Shown here piece after piece: positions 1-5,681 of a stretch of 6,654 nucleotides of DNA. Below the pieces are notes generated by a model that saw only the letters and a list, made by a program, of their open reading frames with translations, searched no databases and was not told the origin of the DNA. Within the stretch, counting starts at the first letter, position 1. Every line of letters begins with the position of its first letter. Source of the DNA: Lysobacteraceae bacterium (GTDB taxonomy: Bacteria > Pseudomonadota > Gammaproteobacteria > Xanthomonadales > Xanthomonadaceae). A program made the position numbers and the translations under genes. The DNA is taken from NCBI GenBank assembly GCA_004173415.1, contig SEHC01000196.1, positions 1 through 6,654 on the forward strand, given 5' to 3'.

Positions 1-305
1 TCGAACATCCGGCGGGCGTCGTCGAAGCCGACCAGCGCCTCCAGCTTCGCTTCGCCGCAACCGAAGCCTGCGATGGCCTGGCCGCCGTTGCGGCCCGAGG
101 CGCCCCAGCCGATGCGCTCTGCTTCCAGCACAACCACGCTGTAGCCGGCTTCGGCCAGTTCCAGGGCTGCGGACAGGCCGGTGTAGCCGGCGCCGAGGAT
201 GCAGACATCGGCGTCGATGCGGCCTTGCAACGTGGGTTGTTTCGGCAGCGGGGTCGCGCTGGCGGCGTACCAGGAGGAAGGGTAGGTGGAACTGCTGGAT
301 GACAT
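1..305 (-). CDS. puuB: FAD-dependent oxidoreductase, PuuB-like (N-terminal fragment)
   Basis: The reading frame starts at the ATG on the minus strand at 305-303 and runs off the left edge, so only 101 codons are visible. The start is chosen because the protein then begins with a short polar leader containing WYAAS (residues 12-16), like PuuB/OrdL proteins. A Rossmann beta-alpha-beta unit follows, with the dinucleotide-binding motif GAGYTG at residues 38-43 and the ribose-binding acidic residue in VVVLEAERIG (E61). GWGASGRNGGQ (66-76) is the conserved stretch after the FAD site in the DAO-type oxidase family. In the family, PuuB oxidises gamma-glutamylputrescine to the aldehyde with O2 as acceptor, in the cytoplasm. 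It lies downstream of a glutamine-synthetase-type gene on the same strand, which supports a polyamine role. The Shine-Dalgarno site is weak (an AGAG-like stretch about 6 nt upstream, and a GAGG about 15 nt upstream). Family membership is secure; the exact substrate is inferred from context, and another amine or amino acid oxidase of the same family is possible. Confidence 0.85.
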   Translation of the reverse strand, partial: MSSSSSTYPSSWYAASATPLPKQPTLQGRIDADVCILGAGYTGLSAALELAEAGYSVVVLEAERIGWGASGRNGGQAIAGFGCGEAKLEALVGFDDARRMF

Positions 306-322
306 AGATGATCTCTTTTACC

Positions 323-350
323 TCGTCATCCCGGCGAAGGCCGGGACCCA
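323..350. repeat. REP-like intergenic palindrome in the puuB leader
   Basis: Perfect hairpin with 7-bp arms TCCCGGC (329-335) and GCCGGGA (340-346) around the loop GAAG, flanked by CGTCA on the left and CCCAG on the right. Palindromes of this form are dispersed, multi-copy intergenic repeats in many proteobacteria, including Xanthomonadaceae. It ends only about 17 bp from the puuB start codon, so in a puuA-puuB transcript it would form a hairpin in the puuB leader. Repeat status is from recognition of the form; copy number in this genome cannot be seen here. Confidence 0.6.
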
Positions 351-396
351 GAGCCAGAGCCAGAGCACTCGCTGCGCTCGCCGCTCTCGCCGCTCT
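349..396. repeat. Short tandem repeats between puuA and puuB
   Basis: Three perfect tandem copies of CAGAGC occupy 349-366. After a short GC-rich spacer, two perfect tandem copies of the 9-mer CGCCGCTCT occupy 379-396. They sit between two hairpins in a stretch that does not look like protein. Function unknown; slippage-prone micro-repeats of this kind often vary between strains. Confidence 0.6.
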
Positions 397-423
397 CACC
401 CCGAGGGTGCTTGCTTCGCGGCG
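388..423. repeat. Nested inverted repeat
   Basis: CGCCGC (388-393) can pair with GCGGCG (418-423), enclosing a tight inner hairpin CACCC (397-401) / GGGTG (405-409) with the 3-nt loop CGA. It belongs to the composite repeat block between the puuA-like and puuB-like genes. The arms are short, so chance in a GC-rich sequence is possible. Confidence 0.35.
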
Positions 424-439
424 TCCGCCCATCCCGGAT

Positions 440-460
440 CTTCTCCCGCAAAGGGAGAAG
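440..460 (-). terminator. Hairpin just after the puuA stop codon
   Basis: Perfect 8-bp arms CTTCTCCC (440-447) and GGGAGAAG (453-460) around the loop GCAAA. On the minus strand it begins 8 nt after the TGA stop of the puuA-like gene. There is no run of U residues after it, so it is not a classical intrinsic terminator. It could attenuate, protect the mRNA 3' end, or simply be a dispersed repeat; CTTCTCCC...GGGAGAAG hairpins are common intergenic repeats in these bacteria. Confidence 0.4.
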
Positions 461-468
461 GACGCACA

Positions 469-1875
469 TCAAACAGCGCGCAGGTACCAGTCGTATTCCA
501 GCGTGCTGACCTGGGTCTCGAAGGTCAGCATTTCCTTGCGCTTCTGCTGGCCGTAGATGTGCTGGAAGGATTCGCCGAACTGTTCGCCGATGAAGTCGCT
601 GGCCATGAAGTCGTCGATCGCCTGGCGCCAGAACGGGGTGCGGATCTCGGTCTGTTCGTAGGCGTTGCCGACCACCGGCGGGCCGGGATCGAAGCCGTTC
701 TCGAGGCCGTGCAGCATGCCGGCCAGCACCGCGGCGGTGACCAGGTAGGGGTTGGCGTCGGCGCCGGCGATGCGGTGTTCGACCCGGGTGTTGGCCTGGT
801 TGCTGTGCGGGATGCGCATGGCCACGGTGCGGTTGTTGTAGCCCCAGGCGTCGTTGAGCGGGACGAAGGCGTTGAGCACGAAGCGCCGGTAGCTGTTGGC
901 ATGCGGCGCGAACAGCAGCAGGCTGTCGCTGGCGCTGCGCTGCAGGCCGCCGATGGCGTGCCTGAGCGCAGCGGCGGGCGGATCGGCCGGCGAGGCGAAG
1001 ATGTTGTCGCCGTTTCCATCCAGCACGCTGACATGGATGTGCAGCCCGTTGCCGGCCTGCTCGGCGAATGGCTTGGCCATGAAGCTGGCCTGCATGTCCT
1101 GCTGCTGGGCCACGGCCTTGATCGCGCGCTTGAGCATGATCGCCTCGTCGCAGGCCAGCAAGGCATCGTCGCGGTGCTTGAGGTTGATCTCGAACTGCCC
1201 GGGCGCGTACTCGGCCACCGCCGTGTCGGCGGGGATGGCCTGCGCCTGGCAGGCCGCCGACACCGCGTCGGTGAAGCCGCGGTAATCGTTGAGGTCTTCC
1301 ATGTAATAGACCTGGGTGCTGCTGCTGCGCCGGCCGGTGACCGGGTTGAGCGGCGTGCGCGGCCTGCCGTCCGCGTCCAGGTGCGCGTCGAACAGGTAGA
1401 ACTCCAGTTCCACCGCGACCACCGGCTTCAGGCCGCGGGCGGCATAGCGATCGAGCACGCGCCTGAGTACCTCGCGTGGGTTGGCTTCGAACATCCTGCC
1501 CTGGGACGCGCCGTGGGCGTCCTCCATCGAAAGCAGCAATTGCGCCATCGGCCGCGGCGACCAGGGCACCGGACGCAGCGAGCCGGGCACCGGCCGGCAG
1601 ATCCGGTCCTCGTCGCCGATGTCGTAGCCCAGGCCGGTCTCCTCGACCGTGTTGCCGGTGATGTCGGTGGCGATCAGCGACATCGGCAGGCAAACGCCCT
1701 CGGCGTAGACCTTCTCCAGTGCGTCGCGGGTGATGCGCTTGCCGCGCAGCAGGCCGTTCATGTCGGGCAGCAGCAGGTCGACCAGCTCGCAACCCGGCAA
1801 CTTGCGAAGGGTCGCCGCATCCTCCGGCGGAAGCGCGGACAGGTCGGTGTGGGAGGCGTCTGAGTGGCGGGTCAT
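469..1875 (-). CDS. puuA: Gamma-glutamylputrescine synthetase-like (glutamine synthetase family, PuuA/SpuI type)
   Basis: Complete 468-residue protein, close to the roughly 470 residues of PuuA. The family joins glutamate to the amino group of putrescine using ATP, the first step of the gamma-glutamylated putrescine pathway, in the cytoplasm. Residues 1-110 form the beta-grasp domain, with LVDLLLPDMNGLLRGKRI at 31-48. The catalytic domain shows VAVELEFYLF with metal-binding E156 and E158, APGQFEINLKH (224-234), NGLHIHVS with H279 and H281 (276-283), NSYRRF (327-332), NRTVAMRIP with R349 and R354 (348-356), VEHRIAGADANPYL (365-378) and KRKEM near the C-terminus. The frame stays open upstream to 2193, but the ATG at 1875 is chosen because GAGG (1881-1884) lies 5 nt before it and the protein then has a normal family N-terminus. 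Divergent from the puuD-like gene and upstream of the puuB-like gene. That it is a ligase for polyamines rather than true glutamine synthetase is inferred from subfamily and context; the precise amine is not certain. Confidence 0.92.
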   Translation of the reverse strand: MTRHSDASHTDLSALPPEDAATLRKLPGCELVDLLLPDMNGLLRGKRITRDALEKVYAEGVCLPMSLIATDITGNTVEETGLGYDIGDEDRICRPVPGSLRPVPWSPRPMAQLLLSMEDAHGASQGRMFEANPREVLRRVLDRYAARGLKPVVAVELEFYLFDAHLDADGRPRTPLNPVTGRRSSSTQVYYMEDLNDYRGFTDAVSAACQAQAIPADTAVAEYAPGQFEINLKHRDDALLACDEAIMLKRAIKAVAQQQDMQASFMAKPFAEQAGNGLHIHVSVLDGNGDNIFASPADPPAAALRHAIGGLQRSASDSLLLFAPHANSYRRFVLNAFVPLNDAWGYNNRTVAMRIPHSNQANTRVEHRIAGADANPYLVTAAVLAGMLHGLENGFDPGPPVVGNAYEQTEIRTPFWRQAIDDFMASDFIGEQFGESFQHIYGQQKRKEMLTFETQVSTLEYDWYLRAV

Positions 1876-1880
1876 GATGG

Positions 1881-1884
1881 CCTC
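1881..1884 (-). promoter_or_regulatory. Shine-Dalgarno site of the puuA-like gene
   Basis: GAGG on the minus strand, 5 nt before the ATG at 1875-1873. It decides the start against the much longer upstream-open frame, which would cross the divergent intergenic region and enter the neighbouring gene. Confidence 0.65.
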
Positions 1885-1975
1885 GCGGGCGGTTCGCGGC
1901 AGCTTAGCAGAGAGGCCCCACCGTAAAGAATACTCAACGCCTCGAGACGGAATGGGCGGACAGCAGGTCCTGAAT

Positions 1976-1993
1976 TGGTGCGCTGGTGCACCA
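1976..1993. promoter_or_regulatory. Candidate operator: palindrome with direct repeat
   Basis: TGGTGCACCA at 1984-1993 is a perfect 10-bp palindrome. TGGTGC also occurs at 1976-1981, giving two direct copies 8 bp apart, and TGGTGT recurs at 2024-2029. The position midway between divergent genes suits a shared regulator site. No regulator is encoded in the window and I do not recognise the site, so the role is inference. Confidence 0.3.
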
Positions 1994-2085
1994 TGCGTGC
2001 GCAAAAGCCGGCCGAGCCTGGACTGGTGTTGTAAAAATAAAACGGGCAGGTTAAGTTGCGGGCAAGCTTTTTCGAGCCTCCCCCG

Positions 2086-2752
2086 ATGACCAGCCTGCCG
2101 CTGGTCGGCCTGCCCACCGACCGTAAACAAATCGGTCCACAAACAGATGCTCGAGCGCCTCGACGGGATCCTGCTGACCGGCGCCACCAGCAATATCGAA
2201 CCACGCCATTACGGCGACGAACCCAGCTACGAGGGCAACCTGCACGACCCGGCACGCGATGCCACCAGCCTGGCGCTGGTGCCGCTGGCGGTGCAGATGG
2301 GGGTGCCGCTGCTGGCCCTGTGCCGGGGCTTCCAGGAAGTGAACGTGGCCCTCGGCGGCAGCCTCTACCAGAAGGTGCACGAGCAGCCGGGCTACCTGGA
2401 CCATCGCGAGAATCCGGACGATCCGCTCGAGCGCCAGTACGCGCCGGTGCACGCGGTCACCTTCAATCCCGGGGGCATGCTCGCCGGCATCGCCGGCACG
2501 CCTTCGGAACGGGTCAACTCCGTGCACGGCCAGGGCGTGGCCCGGCTGGGCAAGGGCCTGAAGGTGGAGGCGGTGGCGCCGGACGGGCTGATCGAAGCCT
2601 TCCGCCATGAAGGCGGCAGTTTCCTGCTGGGGGTGCAATGGCACCCGGAATGGCGGGTCGGCGAGAACCCCTTCTACCTGGGCATATTCAAGGCCTTCGG
2701 CGACGCCTGTCGCCAGCGGGCCGCACAACGCAACCTCCGGGCGACCCCATGA
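2086..2752 (+). pseudogene. puuD: Gamma-glutamyl-GABA hydrolase (PuuD/SpuA), internally deleted and frameshifted
   Basis: Class I glutamine amidotransferase-like hydrolase that in the family splits gamma-glutamyl-GABA into glutamate and GABA. From the ATG at 2086 the frame encodes MTSLPLVGLPTDRKQIGP, a typical first strand of PuuD, then turns to non-family sequence and stops at 2608-2610. Homology resumes one frame later at about 2138-2147 with HKQMLERLDGILLTG and continues to the TGA at 2750-2752. That second part carries the whole catalytic set: the nucleophile in LALCRGFQEVN (Cys codon at 2321-2323), NSVHGQG, APDGLIEA, and the His and Glu of GVQWHPEW. Compared with PuuD as I know it, roughly 35-45 residues (first helix and second strand) are missing, with net loss of 3n+2 bases. 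No good Shine-Dalgarno site precedes 2086, nor the internal ATG at 2147. It overlaps the next gene by ATGA. Most likely inactive; an assembly or sequencing error is the alternative. Confidence 0.8.
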
Positions 2753-4134
2753 GCCAGCGCAAGACCCGCACCAAGGCAATCCCCGAGAAGCCGGAAAGCT
2801 CGCTGCGGCGCTGGCTCAAGGAGCGGCACATCACCGAGGTCGAATGCCTGGTCCCGGACATCACCGGCATCGCCCGCGGCAAGATCATCCCGGCCGACAA
2901 GTTCTCCCACGACTACGGCACGCGCCTGCCCGAGGGCATCTTCGCCACCACCGTGACCGGGGATTACCCGGACGACTATTACGAGCTGACCTCGCCTTCG
3001 GATTCGGACATGTTCCTGCGCCCGGACCCGGACACGGTGCGGATGGTGCCCTGGGCCACCGATCCCACCGCCCAGGTGATCCACGACTGCTACACCAAGG
3101 ACGGCCAGGCCCACGACCTGGCCCCGCGCAACGTGCTGAGGCGCGTGCTGGAAGCCTACGACGACGCCGGCCTGCGCCCGGTGGTGGCGCCGGAACTCGA
3201 ATTCTTCCTGGTCCAGAAGAACACCGATCCGGACTTCCCGCTGCTGCCGCCGGCCGGGCGCTCGGGCCGCCCCGAGACCGCGCGGCAGTCGTACTCGATC
3301 GACGCGGTCAACGAGTTCGACCCGATCCTGGACCTGATGTACGACTACTGCGACGCGATGGAACTGGACGTGGACACCCTGATCCACGAGTCCGGCGCCG
3401 CGCAGCTGGAAGTCAACTTCCTGCATTCCGACGCCCTGTCGCGCGCCGACCAGGTGTTCCTGTTCAAGCGCACCATGCGCGAGGCGGCGATGCGCCACGG
3501 CATCTACGCCACCTTCCTGGCCAAGCCGATGGAGAACGAGCCGGGCAGCGCCATGCACATCCACCAGAGCCTGCTGGATGCCAAAAAGGGCCACAACGTG
3601 TTCACCGGCAAGGGCGCGGCGCGGTTCAGCCCGGTGTTCGGCCACTACCTGGCCGGCCTGCAGAAATACGTGCCGATGGCGATGGCCTTCTTCGCCCCCA
3701 ACGTCAACTCGTACCGCCGCCTGGCCCTGGGCCAGGTCGCGCCGATCAACGTGCAGTGGGGCTACGACAACCGCACCTGCGGCCTGCGCGTGCCGATGGA
3801 CACGCCGGAGAACATGCGCGTGGAAAGCCGCTTCGCCGGCTCCGACGCCAACCCCTACCTGGCGATGGCCGGAACCCTGGCCTGCGGCCTGCTCGGCATG
3901 CAGGAAAAACTCAAGCCGACCGCGCCGCTGGCCAGCAGCGCGCAGGACGTCGGCTTCGAACTGCCGCGGTCGCTGGGCGAGGCGCTGGACGATCTGGAGT
4001 CCTGCAAGCCGCTGCAGGAGCTGATGGGGCCGCGTTTCGTCCGCGCCTACGTCTCGGTCAAGCGCAAGGAATACGAAACCTTCTTCCGCGTGATCAGCTC
4101 ATGGGAGCGGGAGTTCCTGTTGTTGAACGTTTGA
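2749..4134 (+). CDS. spuB: Gamma-glutamylpolyamine synthetase-like (glutamine synthetase family, SpuB type)
   Basis: Complete 461-residue second glutamine-synthetase-family protein, expected to gamma-glutamylate putrescine or a related polyamine using ATP. The N-terminal beta-grasp part holds VECLVPDITGIARGKIIP (31-48). The catalytic domain shows VAPELEFFLV with E149 and E151, AAQLEVNFLH (217-226), SAMHIHQSLLD with H270 and H272 (267-277), NVNSYRRL (318-325), NRTCGLRVP with R342 and R347 (341-349), VESRFAGSDANPYL (358-371) and VSVKRKEYETFF. The ATG at 2749 is chosen over upstream in-frame starts because it overlaps the stop of the preceding hydrolase as ATGA and gives a normal length. This implies translational coupling, and the Shine-Dalgarno match is poor. 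It is clearly paralogous to the minus-strand puuA-like protein but divergent in the substrate-facing segment (residues 152-190), and has AAQLE where the other has APGQFE, so the two may prefer different amines. Substrate assignment rests on context and the spuA-spuB-spuC gene order. Confidence 0.9.
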   Translation: MSQRKTRTKAIPEKPESSLRRWLKERHITEVECLVPDITGIARGKIIPADKFSHDYGTRLPEGIFATTVTGDYPDDYYELTSPSDSDMFLRPDPDTVRMVPWATDPTAQVIHDCYTKDGQAHDLAPRNVLRRVLEAYDDAGLRPVVAPELEFFLVQKNTDPDFPLLPPAGRSGRPETARQSYSIDAVNEFDPILDLMYDYCDAMELDVDTLIHESGAAQLEVNFLHSDALSRADQVFLFKRTMREAAMRHGIYATFLAKPMENEPGSAMHIHQSLLDAKKGHNVFTGKGAARFSPVFGHYLAGLQKYVPMAMAFFAPNVNSYRRLALGQVAPINVQWGYDNRTCGLRVPMDTPENMRVESRFAGSDANPYLAMAGTLACGLLGMQEKLKPTAPLASSAQDVGFELPRSLGEALDDLESCKPLQELMGPRFVRAYVSVKRKEYETFFRVISSWEREFLLLNV

Positions 4135-4139
4135 TTTCC

Positions 4140-4236
4140 TGTAGGAGCGCACCTGGGCGCGACCGGAAGTTCTCCGTCTCTACGGAATCTTCCGCACAGG
4201 CCCATTGCCACGGTCGCGCCCAGGTGCGCCCCTACG
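4140..4236. repeat. Long inverted repeat (REP/BIME-like) between spuB and spuC
   Basis: Outer arms 4141-4165 and 4211-4235 are complementary at 24 of 25 positions; the single exception is A4146 against C4230. A possible T-G pair (4140, 4236) extends the stem. The 45-nt interior holds a nested hairpin: GGAAG (4165-4169) with CTTCC (4189-4193), enclosing TCCGT (4173-4177) and ACGGA (4182-4186) around CTCT. The outer word begins GTAGGAGCGC, typical of a very common dispersed intergenic repeat in Xanthomonadaceae and pseudomonads, present here as a head-to-head pair. It fills nearly all of the 121-bp gap. In RNA it could stabilise the upstream mRNA or reduce read-through into spuC; there is no U-tract for intrinsic termination. 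Confidence 0.8.
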
Positions 4237-4246
4237 CTGATTTTCC

Positions 4247-4250
4247 GGAG
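4247..4250 (+). promoter_or_regulatory. Shine-Dalgarno site of spuC
   Basis: GGAG, 5 nt upstream of the ATG at 4256. It lies just outside the inverted repeat (which ends at 4236), so the hairpin should not itself mask the ribosome site. Confidence 0.65.
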
Positions 4251-4255
4251 TTTCC

Positions 4256-5638
4256 ATGGACCACCTCGACACCCGCACCCTGCAACAGCTCGACGCCGCC
4301 CATCACCTGCATCCGTTCAACGACAACGCCGCCCTGGCCAAGAAGGGCACGCGCATCCTGACCCGCGGCGAAGGCTGTTATGTCTGGGATGCGGAAGGGC
4401 ACAAGCTGCTCGATGCCTTCGCCGGGCTGTGGTGCGTCAACGTCGGCTACGGGCGCAAGGAGCTGGGCGAGGCAGCGTCGAAACAGATGACCCAGCTGGC
4501 CTACTACAACAGCTTCTTCCAGTGCACCACCGAGCCGACCATCCGGCTGGCCGCCAAGCTCGCCGAGCTGACCCCGGCCGACCTCAACCACGCCTTCTTC
4601 ACCAACTCCGGTTCCGAGGCCAACGACACCATCCTGCGCCTGGTCAGGCACTTCTGGGCGGTCCAGGACCAGCCGCGGAAGAACATCTTCATCGGCCGCC
4701 ACGACGGCTACCACGGCACCACCATGGCCGGCGCCAGCCTGGGCGGGATGAAGGGCATGCACAGGCAGGGCGGGCTGCCGATCCCCGACATCCACCACAT
4801 CGATCCGCCGTTCTGGTTCGCCGATGGCGGCGACATGGACCCGGACGAATACGGCCTGGTCGCCGCTCGCCGGCTGGAGACGAAGATTCTCGAGCTTGGG
4901 CCCGAGCGCGTGGCCGCCTTCATCGGCGAGCCGATCATGGGCGCGATCGGCGTGTACATCCCGCCGATGAGCTACTGGCCGGAGATCGAACGCATCTGCC
5001 GCAAGTACGACGTGCTGCTGGTCGCCGACGAGGTGATCTGCGGCTTCGGCCGCACCGCCGAATGGTTCGCCGCCGACTACTTCGGCTTCACCCCGGATGT
5101 CATGACCCTGGCCAAGGGCATCACCTCCGGCTACATCCCGCTGGGCGCGGCCATGTTCAACGACCGCGTGGCCGGGGTGCTGGCCAACCAGGGGGGCGAA
5201 CTGGCCCACGGTTGCACCTATTCGGGGCATCCGGTCTGCACCGCGGTGGCGCTGGAGAACATCCGCATCCTCCAGGAAGAGAGGATCGTCGAGACCTGCA
5301 AGGCCGACACCGCACCGTACCTGGCCCAGCGCTGGGCCGAGCTGGGGGAGCATCGTCTGGTCGGCGAGGCGCGCATCGCCGGCATGGTCGGCGCGCTCGA
5401 GCTGGTGCCCGACAAGAACGCGCCCGGAAAGAGCCGGCGTGCATTCTTCGATGATCGGGGTAGAGTGGGCCAGCTGTGCCGCGACAAGGCGCTCGCCAAT
5501 GGCCTGATCCTGCGGGCCACCAACGATGCGATGCTGTTGTCGCCGCCGCTGACCATCAGCCGGGCCCAGGTCGACGAACTGTTCGACAAGACCTGGAAGG
5601 CGCTGGACGACACCGCCGGGGCGCTCGGCATGCACTGA
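4256..5638 (+). CDS. spuC: Class III PLP-dependent aminotransferase, SpuC-like putrescine:pyruvate aminotransferase
   Basis: Complete 460-residue fold-type I class III aminotransferase, of usual length. SpuC-type enzymes move an amino group from putrescine (or cadaverine and similar amines) to pyruvate, giving 4-aminobutyraldehyde and alanine in the cytoplasm. Visible features in order: YVWDAEGHKLLDAFAGLWCV (42-61); phosphate-binding TNSGSEAND (116-124); GYHGTT (151-156), with Y152 stacking on the cofactor; GEPIMGAIGVYIPP (224-237); VADEVICGFGRT with D258 holding the pyridine nitrogen (256-267); the Schiff-base lysine K287 in LAKGITSGYIPLG; HGCTYSGHPV (318-327) with T321 near the phosphate; and R420 in LILRATNDAMLLSPPL, in the position that binds the carboxylate of the acceptor. 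The start is supported by GGAG 5 nt upstream. It follows spuB after the inverted repeat and precedes the binding-protein gene by 43 bp, so the two latter genes are probably co-transcribed. An omega-aminotransferase for another amine, such as beta-alanine, cannot be excluded by sequence, but the setting favours putrescine. Confidence 0.92.
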   Translation: MDHLDTRTLQQLDAAHHLHPFNDNAALAKKGTRILTRGEGCYVWDAEGHKLLDAFAGLWCVNVGYGRKELGEAASKQMTQLAYYNSFFQCTTEPTIRLAAKLAELTPADLNHAFFTNSGSEANDTILRLVRHFWAVQDQPRKNIFIGRHDGYHGTTMAGASLGGMKGMHRQGGLPIPDIHHIDPPFWFADGGDMDPDEYGLVAARRLETKILELGPERVAAFIGEPIMGAIGVYIPPMSYWPEIERICRKYDVLLVADEVICGFGRTAEWFAADYFGFTPDVMTLAKGITSGYIPLGAAMFNDRVAGVLANQGGELAHGCTYSGHPVCTAVALENIRILQEERIVETCKADTAPYLAQRWAELGEHRLVGEARIAGMVGALELVPDKNAPGKSRRAFFDDRGRVGQLCRDKALANGLILRATNDAMLLSPPLTISRAQVDELFDKTWKALDDTAGALGMH

Positions 5639-5669
5639 GGCGGGACATGGACGGCGCTTTCCCTATAGC

Positions 5670-5674
5670 GAGGA
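5670..5674 (+). promoter_or_regulatory. Shine-Dalgarno site of potF/spuD
   Basis: GAGGA, 7 nt before the ATG at 5682. It supports this start, which also gives a clean lipoprotein signal peptide. Confidence 0.65.
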
Positions 5675-5681
5675 CAAGTCG

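Larger units (their letters stand above)
1876..2085. promoter_or_regulatory. Divergent intergenic control region
   Basis: This 210-bp gap lies between the start codons of the minus-strand puuA-like gene and the plus-strand puuD/spuA gene, so it should hold both promoters. It contains a perfect palindrome (1984-1993), repeated TGGTG words, and an A-rich tract TAAAAATAAAA (2032-2042), which is the lowest-GC spot nearby and would suit an open-complex region. I could not assign a confident -35/-10 pair or a sigma-54 GG-N10-GC element on either strand. Confidence 0.5.

Noticed and set aside
349..423. CRISPR-like or other array
   Set aside because: The repeats are only 6 and 9 bp, directly abutting and without spacers of regular length.
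440..460. Classical intrinsic terminator after puuA
   Set aside because: The stem is good, but on the minus strand GC-containing sequence rather than a U-run follows; kept only as a low-confidence terminator-like hairpin.
286..1863. Long plus-strand open frame opposite the puuA-like gene
   Set aside because: It is antisense to a well-conserved glutamine-synthetase-family gene, and its product is Val/Gly/Ala/Arg-rich without a recognisable domain. High GC content keeps the complementary frames free of stops.
1970..2045. Sigma-54 promoter for the polyamine genes
   Set aside because: TGG-containing words (for example CTGGAC at 2018-2023) hint at a -24 box, but none is followed by GC at the required spacing.
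2147..2752. PuuD as an intact, shorter 201-residue protein starting at the internal ATG
   Set aside because: It would lack the first strand and helix of the amidotransferase fold, has no Shine-Dalgarno site before the ATG, and the matching N-terminal codons lie directly upstream in another frame. A broken gene is the simpler reading, though low-level initiation here is possible.
2051..3645. Minus-strand open frames opposite puuD and spuB
   Set aside because: No domain motifs or plausible ribosome sites; they cross the boundary of two well-supported plus-strand genes.
4232..5635. Minus-strand open frame of 467 codons opposite spuC
   Set aside because: Same high-GC shadow effect: the plus strand encodes a complete aminotransferase with all PLP motifs, and the antisense product has only low-complexity composition.
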